NCBI GenBank assembly: GCA_016234205.1
Contig: JACRGN010000129.1
Location: forward strand, 1-12,887
Direction of reading: 5' to 3'
Source of the DNA: Nitrospinota bacterium
GTDB lineage: Bacteria > Nitrospinota > Nitrospinia > UBA9942
DNA: 12,887 nucleotides
The position numbers were made by a program, and so were the translations under genes. This document shows, piece by piece, positions 6,190-12,622 of the stretch. The notes under the pieces are model-generated. The model had not been told where the DNA came from. It did no database searches and saw only the letters and a list, made by a program, of their open reading frames with translations. Positions within the stretch are counted from its first letter, which is position 1; every line of letters begins with the position of its first letter.

Positions 6190-7539
6190 TTACTCCCACG
6201 GCGACTTCTTCTTTGCTATCTCCCACACAGGAGAATAGATTGTCTTTACAATATCCTCTGCCATACGGACAAGCCCTTTGTACCCTGCATAAGCTGTATG
6301 CCTCTCCTGATTTATGTCAATAAAGGGTATCCTCTCTTTATATGCAAGATATTGATTCCTTCCGCCTGCAATAAGGATGTCTGCATTTGTAGAATATATA
6401 GCCTCAAGAATGTTTTTCGGGCTTACATCCTTTAATATCCTCTCCTCGCCGATAAGAGATTTTATCTTATCAATATCGGAGAGGCTCGATTTTTTCACAC
6501 CGCAGGCTGTAACCTCTATACCTAAATCATTCAGGGCAGATATAATACTCCAGCTTTTTACACCTCCTGTATAAAGAACAGCCCTTTTACCTTTTAGTTT
6601 TTCAATGTATAGGGAGAGTGCTTTTTTTGTGAATGCCTCTTCTTCCTGGATAACCATTTCAGCTCTCTCTATAATATTTTTATCCTGAAAAAACCTGGCT
6701 GTCTCTCTGAGGGCTGAACCTGTATTCTTCATTCCGTAGAAGGATACCTCTCTAAAGGGGATGCCGTATCTCTCCTCCATTCCCCTTGCCACATTTATCA
6801 ATGCCCTTCCGCAGACGAGTAGATTCAGTCCTGCATGATGGGCATAGGTAATCTCCCTGAATGTAGAATCTCCTGTAATCTTTGACAGGACATTAATTCC
6901 AATTTTTTCAAAGAGGGATAAAATATCCCATATCTCACCGGCGATATTGTATTCACCAATGAAGTTGATGGTATGTTTTAAATCCGAAATCCGAAATCCG
7001 AAATCCGAAATTCTCCTTGTCCCTATCACATAATCCAGCAATACTTCCCCTGCAATGCGATTGCCGAGATTTTTATGACCGAGAAAACCCGGGGCAATAA
7101 CAGGGATTACAGGGATACCCGTTTTCTTACAGGCATCTTTACATACTGTCTCCACATCTTCCCCTGTAAGAGCGGGGATACAGGTGGAATAGACAAAAAT
7201 AGCAGAAGGCTTATATCTCTGTGCAATATATAAAATGCCCTCCTTAAGTTTCCCTTCGGAACCATAGACAATATCCATCTCTGTCATATCAGTTGTAAAA
7301 CCGTATCTGTAGAGCCTCGAGCCTGACGATAGACTCCCCCTCCCTTCGTAACTATTCCCACAGCAGGCAATGGTCCCATGGATTAGATGGGCTGCATCCG
7401 TTATGGGGTTAAGCACTATAAAGGCACCATCAAATGCACAACTCTCCCCGCCCTTCGGTCTTTCACAAGCCCTGTCAGGCTGATGGTTCAGCTTGCAGGC
7501 AGGCTCTTTTAAAATTTCCGCAGTATTTGCAAAACCCAT
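6190..7539 (-). CDS. nifE: Nitrogenase FeMo-cofactor scaffold subunit NifE
   Basis: NifE pairs with NifN to form the cofactor assembly scaffold. It starts with the NifE-type EPACK segment (Cys15); SCAFDGA (Cys34), HGTIACCGNS (Cys59 and Cys60) and YSTCIPALTGED (Cys120) supply the cluster-binding cysteines expected from Azotobacter NifE. LLVCGRAL holds Cys243, matching the conserved Cys250 position. The C-terminal block YAGYKGLVRMAEDI is typical. Length, 449 residues, is normal. The ATG at 7539 follows a T-rich stretch with no Shine-Dalgarno sequence; the gap repeat begins about 11 bp upstream. Residues about 174-189 (TRRISDFGFRISDLKH) include four tandem 7-mers, in a loop that is also variable between NifD and NifE. 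No frameshift is seen. Confidence 0.93.
   Translation of the reverse strand: MGFANTAEILKEPACKLNHQPDRACERPKGGESCAFDGAFIVLNPITDAAHLIHGTIACCGNSYEGRGSLSSGSRLYRYGFTTDMTEMDIVYGSEGKLKEGILYIAQRYKPSAIFVYSTCIPALTGEDVETVCKDACKKTGIPVIPVIAPGFLGHKNLGNRIAGEVLLDYVIGTRRISDFGFRISDLKHTINFIGEYNIAGEIWDILSLFEKIGINVLSKITGDSTFREITYAHHAGLNLLVCGRALINVARGMEERYGIPFREVSFYGMKNTGSALRETARFFQDKNIIERAEMVIQEEEAFTKKALSLYIEKLKGKRAVLYTGGVKSWSIISALNDLGIEVTACGVKKSSLSDIDKIKSLIGEERILKDVSPKNILEAIYSTNADILIAGGRNQYLAYKERIPFIDINQERHTAYAGYKGLVRMAEDIVKTIYSPVWEIAKKKSPWE
6981..7008. repeat. Four tandem AATCCGA copies inside nifE
   Basis: Four perfect copies of the 7-mer AATCCGA run head to tail. On the minus strand they encode RISDFGFRI, with three copies giving a 7-residue period. 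There is no inverted arm, so this looks like half of the kind of element seen in nifN and in the gaps. The perfect identity of the copies suggests a recent expansion or ongoing slippage. A change of one copy would shift the nifE frame. Confidence 0.9.
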
Positions 7540-7550
7540 AAAAACAAATA

Positions 7551-7628
7551 AAGTATCAAAGAGTCAAAGAGTCATAGTGTCAAAGTTTTTTTTATCTGAC
7601 ACTTTGATACTCTGATACTTTGACACTT
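7551..7628. repeat. Inverted repeat between nifK and nifE
   Basis: Tandem variants of AGTATCAAAG, AGAGTCAAAG and AGTGTCAAAG (7552-7585) are followed by a run of eight T and the inverse array. AGTATCAAAG (7552-7561) pairs with CTTTGATACT (7602-7611), and AGTGTCAAAG (7576-7585) pairs with CTTTGACACT (7618-7627). Its words are the same as at the nifX-like/hesA and nifB/nifH junctions. It fills the gap between the nifK stop and the nifE start. Confidence 0.87.
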
Positions 7629-7632
7629 CCCC

Positions 7633-9045
7633 TCATCTAAGCAACTCGAAGTGTGCGTCGTCACTTTTTCTGTCCACCTCATCAATAAAGGTATTGGCAA
7701 TCCATGTGATTAAATTTATCACACCCTGATAACCTATTGTCGGATACCTATGCAGGTTCACTCTATCAAAGATTGGATAGCCTATCCTTAATAAAGGTAT
7801 ACCTGCATCCCTTGCAGCCCACTTGCCGTGTGAATCGCCTATGAGCATGTCCACAGGCTCTGTCATCAAGAGGCTTCTCAAATGCCAGAGGTCTTTACCG
7901 GTATAGAGATTTGCCAGTTTCCCATAGGGGCTGGAGCCTAAAAGCACCTTCATCTCCTCCCCAAACTGCTTTGTGCCTGTGGCTGTCAGGATATGAACAG
8001 GCTCACCACCCATCTCAAGAAGAAAATTTACAATCCCGAATACCTCATCAGGGTCGCCAAATACGGCGAACCGCTTTCCATGTATATATTGATGGGCATC
8101 GGTTGCTGCATCTACAGCCCTCCCCCTCTCTATTTCTAATTCCTCTGGAATCGTCCTTCCTGTGAGTTTTTTAATCTTCATTAAGAATCCATCAGTTGCC
8201 TTAATACCTATTGGTGGATAGATAGAGAGCCCCTCATGTCCAAAGGACTCCTGGATAAATTTAATTGTCTGCATTGTGGAGAATTTCTGGAGACCTATGG
8301 TGGCTATGCCATTGATAGAATCGGCTGTATCTTCAAGCTTTGTTCCCCCCGGATACATCTCAAAATTCCCATTCTGCGGGGAATCAAGAACATCAGAGTT
8401 ATCCGAGAGGACTGTATACTCTACACCCATAAGATTAAGCATTCTCTTAATCTCCCTGATATTGGCAACATAAGGGTCGAAGCCAGGGATGATATTTATC
8501 TTGTTATTTTTGCTCCCCTTCTTCCCATCGGTTAAATTTAAAAGAATTGCCTTGAGCATATTGTCGTAGCCGTTTATATGGGAGCCGACAAAACTCGGTG
8601 TATGGGCAAAGGGGATTGGAATATCCTTTGGTATCACGTTGAGTTCCCTTGCCTTTAAAATAAAGCTGTTCAGGTCGTCCCCTATGACCTCTGCCATACA
8701 GGATGTCGAGATGGCTATCACCTTAGGCTTGTAAATACTATAGCTGTTTTGGAGCCCTTCGATGAGATTATTCATCCCTCCAAATACAGCCGCATCCTCG
8801 GTCATGGATGTTGATACAGCAGAAAAGGGCTCACGGAAATGTCTCGATAGATTATTTCTAAAATATGCAGCACAACCCTGAGAGCCGTGGACAAATGGTA
8901 ATGTCCCCTCAAATCCGGCAGCGCAGAAGATGGCACCGAGCGGTTGACATGCCTTTGGTGGATTTATGACAAGTGCCTCCCTTTTAAAATTAAGCTCTTG
9001 ATATTCTTTCGTATTAACCCATTCCATTATTTCGGTGCAGCTCAT
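7633..9045 (-). CDS. nifK: Nitrogenase MoFe protein beta chain NifK
   Basis: NifK is the beta subunit of dinitrogenase and shares the P-cluster with NifD. From the chosen start the P-cluster ligands are Cys33 (KACQPLGA), Cys58 (GSQGCAAYF) and Cys116 (STSCMAEVIGDD). HTPSFVGSHINGYDNM and GYPIFDRVNLHR are further family blocks. The ATG at 9045 is preferred because AAGGAG, overlapping the nifD stop, lies 8 nt upstream, giving a 5-bp gap to nifD and likely coupled translation. The frame runs open 41 codons further into nifD, which is not credible as coding. At 470 residues it is the short NifK form, lacking the roughly 50-residue N-terminal arm of Azotobacter NifK. Confidence 0.96.
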   Translation of the reverse strand: MSCTEIMEWVNTKEYQELNFKREALVINPPKACQPLGAIFCAAGFEGTLPFVHGSQGCAAYFRNNLSRHFREPFSAVSTSMTEDAAVFGGMNNLIEGLQNSYSIYKPKVIAISTSCMAEVIGDDLNSFILKARELNVIPKDIPIPFAHTPSFVGSHINGYDNMLKAILLNLTDGKKGSKNNKINIIPGFDPYVANIREIKRMLNLMGVEYTVLSDNSDVLDSPQNGNFEMYPGGTKLEDTADSINGIATIGLQKFSTMQTIKFIQESFGHEGLSIYPPIGIKATDGFLMKIKKLTGRTIPEELEIERGRAVDAATDAHQYIHGKRFAVFGDPDEVFGIVNFLLEMGGEPVHILTATGTKQFGEEMKVLLGSSPYGKLANLYTGKDLWHLRSLLMTEPVDMLIGDSHGKWAARDAGIPLLRIGYPIFDRVNLHRYPTIGYQGVINLITWIANTFIDEVDRKSDDAHFELLR

Positions 9046-9050
9046 ATTCT

Positions 9051-10475
9051 TCACTCCTTCCATGGCGGGTTTATAAGCCCCCATGTCGGGCTGTTTATTG
9101 CCATATCCATATCCCTTGCAAAAATTGAAAACCCTTTCCACCCGTGATAGGGACCTGAATAATCCCATGAGTGCATCTGCCTGAAGGGAAGTCCCATCTT
9201 CTGGAAGACATACTTTTCTTTTATACCCGATGCCACTAAATCGGGCTTCAGCTTCTTCACAAGCTCCTCAAACTCATAATGGGTAACATCGTCAAAGAGA
9301 ACCACACCCTCCTTTAACATCGGGTAAGTTCGTGTGTAATCATCGGAATGACCAAATTCATAGCCTGCTCCGATAATCTCCATCCCCAGATCCTCAAAAG
9401 CGCCAATAGTGTGCCTCGGTCTTAAACCGCCTACATAGAGCATTATCTTTTTACCTTCAAGTCTTGAACGGTATTTATCTATAACCTTCTGCATCTCAGA
9501 CTCATGCCTCTTTATAACCTCTTCTGTCTTCTCCTTTATAGAATCATCAAACCGTTCTGCCAATTTTCTTAAAGACGCCTTTATCTTTGACGGACCGAAG
9601 AAATTTACCTCCATCCACGGGATACCATATTTCTCCTCCATGTGCCTGCAAATATAGTTCATGCTCCTGTAACAGTGGATGATATTGAGCTTCACATCGG
9701 GAGTTACCGACAGACCGTCCAGTGTCCCATCACCACTCCAGATAGAAACAACACGATAACCTATCTCCTCTAAAAGTTCCTTTACAGCCCAGGCATCTCC
9801 GCCGATATTGTAATCGCCAATGAGCGCAACATCGTAAGGGGTCTTTTCTTCAAGTTTTTTCTTCCCCAGAACATGATCCCTTATAGAGTCATTGGCAATG
9901 TGATGACCCAGTGACTGAGAAACACCTCTAAATCCTTCGCATCGGACAGGCACAATCGGGATACCCATTTCCTTTGTCATTTTCTTTGCCACCGCCTCTA
10001 TATCATCACCTATAAGACCAATGGGACACTCACTTTGGATTGTTATACCCTTTGCAAGCGGAAAGAGTGTTTTTATCTCCCTTAAAATCGTCTCCAGCCT
10101 CTTATCCCCTCCATATACAATATCCCTTTCCTGAAAATCTGATGTAAAATGAAAAGGGACGAAATTGTCTACCCCTGGTTTTCCGGAGGCGAGGTTCCTC
10201 CGTGTTGCCCAGCTATAGTGTCCGCACCCTACAGGACCATGGGATAGATGAACCATATCCTTCACAGGTCCCCAGACAACCCCTTTACTCCCTGCATAAG
10301 CGCATCCCCTCGCTGTCATAACACCCGGGATGCTCTTCATATTGGATTTCACAGGGCATCCGCCTGAGGTGTCATTTGGTTTTATATGCAATGCCCTCTT
10401 CTTTCTTGTCTTCTCAGGATAGACCTTCAAAATATCGTCAATAATCTCCTGTGTCTTTGCAATTGCAACACTCAT
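9051..10475 (-). CDS. nifD: Nitrogenase MoFe protein alpha chain NifD
   Basis: NifD carries the active site where N2 is reduced. P-cluster ligands are Cys58 (GCAYAGSKG), Cys84 (GPVGCGHYSW) and Cys150 (QSECPIGLIGDD). FeMo-cofactor is held by Cys268 (HCYRSMNY) and His435 (HSWDYSGPYHG). The substrate-site residues Gln187 and His191 in VSQSLGHH are present, as are SWATRRN and GVVWGP, so this is a Mo-type NifD, not VnfD, AnfD or a chlorophyll-pathway homologue. The start at 10475 is supported by GGGAGG 6 nt upstream; the 11 codons before it lie in a repeat. Length is 474 residues. The nifD-nifK gap is 5 bp. Confidence 0.97.
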   Translation of the reverse strand: MSVAIAKTQEIIDDILKVYPEKTRKKRALHIKPNDTSGGCPVKSNMKSIPGVMTARGCAYAGSKGVVWGPVKDMVHLSHGPVGCGHYSWATRRNLASGKPGVDNFVPFHFTSDFQERDIVYGGDKRLETILREIKTLFPLAKGITIQSECPIGLIGDDIEAVAKKMTKEMGIPIVPVRCEGFRGVSQSLGHHIANDSIRDHVLGKKKLEEKTPYDVALIGDYNIGGDAWAVKELLEEIGYRVVSIWSGDGTLDGLSVTPDVKLNIIHCYRSMNYICRHMEEKYGIPWMEVNFFGPSKIKASLRKLAERFDDSIKEKTEEVIKRHESEMQKVIDKYRSRLEGKKIMLYVGGLRPRHTIGAFEDLGMEIIGAGYEFGHSDDYTRTYPMLKEGVVLFDDVTHYEFEELVKKLKPDLVASGIKEKYVFQKMGLPFRQMHSWDYSGPYHGWKGFSIFARDMDMAINSPTWGLINPPWKE

Positions 10476-10488
10476 CTTAAACCTCCCT

Positions 10489-10565
10489 ATACAAGATGCA
10501 AGATGCAAGAAGTAAGAAAAAATCTCGCCTCTTGCTTCTTGTCTCTTGCATCTTGCATCTTGTAT
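10489..10565. repeat. Long perfect inverted repeat between nifH and nifD
   Basis: Two 22-nt arms, 10489-10510 and 10544-10565, are exact reverse complements. Each is built from tandem AAGATGC words, and the inner AAGAAGTAAGA and TTGCTTCTTG segments can extend the stem. It starts six bases beyond the nifH stop and ends just before the nifD Shine-Dalgarno sequence. As RNA it would fold into a strong hairpin at the 3' end of nifH. This could protect nifH mRNA or limit read-through, raising NifH over NifDK; that role is inferred. Confidence 0.92.
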
Positions 10566-10571
10566 CTCTAT

Positions 10572-11438
10572 TTACGCTGCTGCCTCCTCCGCCACGCCAA
10601 TCATATCGCTCTCCTTCTCAAGAAATCCATACTCCATGAGTAATGCCTCCAGCTCATCCATTGTAATGGGCGTCGGCACAACCATGTCTTTATTATCAAC
10701 AATCGTCTTTGCAAGCTTTCTATACTCATCTGCCTGGGGATGCTCTTTTGAATACTCTATAACTGTCATCCTTCGCAGTTCCGCCCTCTGAACTACATTA
10801 TCGCGCGGTATGAAATGGATCAATTTTGTTCCAAGCCTTTTTGCCAGCGCATCAATAAGCTCATACTCCCTGTCCACCTGTCTTGAATTGCATATAAGCC
10901 CTCCAAGCCTCACCCCCCCCGAGTGGGCATACTTTAATATCCCCTTTGCAATATTGTTTGCAGCATACATCGCCATCATCTCCCCTGATGTAACTATGTA
11001 TATCTCCTGTGCCTTCCCCTCCCTGATAGGCATGGCGAATCCGCCGCAGACAACATCCCCCAGAACATCGTAAAAGACAAAATCCAAATCCTTTGTGTAG
11101 GCGCCATTTTCTTCAAGGAAATTTATGGCTGTAATAACACCCCTTCCTGCACAACCAACCCCTGGCTCGGGACCGCCACTCTCAGAACACTTGATGCCGC
11201 TGTATCCTGTTAAAAGCACATCCTTCAACTCCAGATCCTCCACTGTCCCCTTCTCCCTTGCCAGATCCATGACCGTTGTCTGCGCCTTACTGTGGAGTAT
11301 CAGGCGGGTTGAATCCGCTTTCGGGTCGCATCCCACTATCATCACCTTCTTTCCCATCTCCGCTATGGCTGCCACCGTATTTTGCGTAGTGGTGGATTTG
11401 CCAATCCCGCCCTTCCCATAAATCGCTATCTGCCTCAT
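10572..11438 (-). CDS. nifH: Nitrogenase iron protein NifH
   Basis: NifH is the homodimeric ATP-dependent reductase of the MoFe protein and also acts in cofactor and P-cluster maturation. The P-loop GKGGIGKS is at residues 8-15. The subunit-bridging 4Fe-4S cluster ligands are Cys96 (GCAGRG) and Cys131 (DVVCGGF). Arg99 occupies the site that DraT modifies in some species. Length, 288 residues, is standard. GGGGAGGG lies 4 nt before the ATG at 11438, the strongest ribosome-binding site in the operon. No nifI1/nifI2 (PII-like) genes lie between nifH and nifD, unlike in many anaerobic diazotrophs. A repeat flanks the gene on each side. Confidence 0.98.
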   Translation of the reverse strand: MRQIAIYGKGGIGKSTTTQNTVAAIAEMGKKVMIVGCDPKADSTRLILHSKAQTTVMDLAREKGTVEDLELKDVLLTGYSGIKCSESGGPEPGVGCAGRGVITAINFLEENGAYTKDLDFVFYDVLGDVVCGGFAMPIREGKAQEIYIVTSGEMMAMYAANNIAKGILKYAHSGGVRLGGLICNSRQVDREYELIDALAKRLGTKLIHFIPRDNVVQRAELRRMTVIEYSKEHPQADEYRKLAKTIVDNKDMVVPTPITMDELEALLMEYGFLEKESDMIGVAEEAAA

Positions 11439-11451
11439 AAAACCCTCCCCT

Positions 11452-11535
11452 TAAAAAGTGTCAAAGCATCAAAGTGTCAGAGAGTCAGAGTAAAAAAACT
11501 TTGACTCTTTGACTCTCTGACTCTCTGACTCTCTA
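11452..11535. repeat. Inverted repeat at the nifB/nifH junction
   Basis: AGTGTCAAAG, AGCATCAAAG and AGAGAGTCAGAG words are followed by a run of seven A and their inverse. GTCAGAGAGTCAGAG (11476-11490) pairs exactly with CTCTGACTCTCTGAC (11515-11529). The nifB stop (11469-11471) lies inside it, so the element encodes the final residues of NifB. A Shine-Dalgarno-bearing spacer of about 13 bp separates it from nifH. No terminator-like T run follows on the minus strand. Confidence 0.87.
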
Positions 11536-12356
11536 TCTTCCTTCAACATTCCCACTGCATCGGCACGGCACCGCTGACAGTGTTTAATTATTTTCATACT
11601 CTCTCCGCATACCTCCTGAACATCCTTCATCTCTATCCCGGAAGGTGGCATAACCCCCTTTTTTGCAAAATATGAACCCTCTACCGGAACCATCGGCATG
11701 ATGTTGTGAATAAAGGCTCCGGCAGATTTTATAAATTTGGAAATATCTACGAGATGCTCATCGTTAATCGCCGGTATCAATACGGAATTCACCTTGACCA
11801 TAATACCGTAGGAGATGAGCGCCCTTAACCCTTCAATCTGTCTTTCATGAAGGATGCGGGACGCCTCAATCCCCTTATATATTTTCCCGTTGAGTTTTAT
11901 CCACCTGTATATACTCTCGCCTATTTGAGGCTCTATCATATTAATGGTAATGGTAACATGGCTGATATTTAATGCCCTTATCCTTCCGATATAATCTATT
12001 ATCTTTAGTCCATTAGTGCTTAAACACAGGTCTATCCCTGAAATTTTCTCTCTGATAAGCTCAAAAGTCCTGAAGGTTTCTTCTGGATTTGCCAGCGGGT
12101 CACCGGGACCTGCTATGCCAATCACCGATAAATTTGGCATTGAATTTTTAACTGATAGAACCCTTTGAACAGCCTCTACAGGTTTCAAAATCCTGCTGGC
12201 TACTCCTGGACGGCTCTCATTTACACAGTCATATCTTCTGTTGCAGTAGTTGCACTGGATATTGCATTTAGGTGCAACCGCCACATGCATCCTTGCATAA
12301 AAATGAGAAGCCTCTTCGCTGTAACAGGGATGTGTGTTTTTTTTAAATGAGAACAT
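11469..12356 (-). CDS. nifB: FeMo-cofactor biosynthesis radical SAM protein NifB
   Basis: NifB makes NifB-co, the carbide-centred 8Fe core of the cofactor, using S-adenosylmethionine. From the ATG at 12356 the protein opens with HPCYSEEASHFYARMHVAVAPK, then the radical SAM motif CNIQCNYC (Cys31, Cys35, Cys38) and RYDCVNESRPGV. GIAGPGDPLANP and the C-terminal HCQRCRADAVG are also family marks. It is the short form with no NifX-like domain. The last roughly 20 residues, including ESESQRVKESKFF, come from a repeat and are probably not part of the ancestral protein, which would have ended near LKEDRE. The ATG has no Shine-Dalgarno sequence. The frame runs 7 codons further up to a TTG, but this lies within the promoter. 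Confidence 0.95.
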   Translation of the reverse strand: MFSFKKNTHPCYSEEASHFYARMHVAVAPKCNIQCNYCNRRYDCVNESRPGVASRILKPVEAVQRVLSVKNSMPNLSVIGIAGPGDPLANPEETFRTFELIREKISGIDLCLSTNGLKIIDYIGRIRALNISHVTITINMIEPQIGESIYRWIKLNGKIYKGIEASRILHERQIEGLRALISYGIMVKVNSVLIPAINDEHLVDISKFIKSAGAFIHNIMPMVPVEGSYFAKKGVMPPSGIEMKDVQEVCGESMKIIKHCQRCRADAVGMLKEDRESESQRVKESKFFYSDSLTL

Positions 12357-12372
12357 CTTATTTTTCAATATA

Positions 12373-12388
12373 AGCAAAGGCTATGCCA
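12373..12388 (-). promoter_or_regulatory. Sigma-54 (-24/-12) promoter of the nif operon
   Basis: On the minus strand the sequence reads TGGCAT-AGCCT-TTGCT, with exactly 10 nt between the invariant GG and GC. This matches the sigma-54 consensus TGGCAC-N5-TTGCT except at one position. It is followed by nifB, the first of ten same-strand genes, and no comparable site was found before the other genes. The predicted transcription start is near 12362, only about 6 nt before the nifB ATG. I found no TGT-N10-ACA NifA site between here and the divergent gene. Confidence 0.8.
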
Positions 12389-12556
12389 GGATTTAGCCCG
12401 TAGCATTACCAGAAGGGACACAATTTTTTTAACTCTTTATTTTTAAAGGTGAAATAATTTTTATGCTCTTTACATCTTTGTAGTCGTATGTATTGAATGA
12501 TGTTTAATAAAAAGGCAGGATGTCCTGTTTTAAAATTAGGCATTATAAAGAGATGA

Positions 12557-12565
12557 TGCTATAAT
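12557..12565 (+). promoter_or_regulatory. Possible extended -10 promoter upstream of the ArsR-type gene
   Basis: TGCTATAAT is an exact extended -10 element, but no good -35 lies 17 nt upstream. Transcripts from here would start near 12572 and would include the palindromic operator in a leader of about 50 nt. It is an alternative to the promoter at 12585-12613. Confidence 0.35.
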
Positions 12566-12584
12566 GTTAAGCAAAAAAAATTTC

Positions 12585-12613
12585 TTGACTATATCCGTAT
12601 ATACGAATATAGT
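12585..12613 (+). promoter_or_regulatory. Sigma-70-type promoter with an ArsR/SmtB-type operator
   Basis: TTGACT (12585-12590) and TATAGT (12608-12613) are spaced by 17 nt, a near-consensus promoter. The spacer holds a palindrome with a single mismatched pair, ATATCCGTATATACGAATAT (12591-12610), extending with ACT and AGT to 26 bp. This resembles ArsR/SmtB operators. The regulator encoded just downstream most likely represses itself here by blocking polymerase. The predicted transcription start near 12620 leaves almost no leader before the ATG at 12623. Confidence 0.75.
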
Positions 12614-12622
12614 TGTCAATAT

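Noticed and set aside
9046..9168. Upstream extension of nifK by 41 codons
   Set aside because: It lies in the nifD coding end; a Shine-Dalgarno sequence and the usual NifK N-terminus support 9045.
9051..10475. Alternative nitrogenase or chlorophyll-pathway homologue
   Set aside because: Both FeMo-cofactor ligands, all P-cluster cysteines and the Gln/His substrate-site residues are present, and nifE, nifN and nifV follow.
10476..10508. Upstream extension of nifD
   Set aside because: The added residues are read from the repeat and from the ribosome-binding site itself; GGGAGG supports the start at 10475.
10476..10571. nifI1/nifI2 PII-like genes between nifH and nifD
   Set aside because: The gap is 96 bp and consists of a repeat plus a ribosome-binding site.
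325..11535. CRISPR arrays
   Set aside because: The repeats are short imperfect words with no unique spacers of regular length, and they are inverted rather than only direct.
12516..12527. CAGGA-TG-TCCTG palindrome as a terminator
   Set aside because: The arms are only 5 bp with a 2-nt loop, so the hairpin would not be stable.
12389..12584. NifA binding site TGT-N10-ACA
   Set aside because: No TGT in this stretch is followed by ACA at the required distance.
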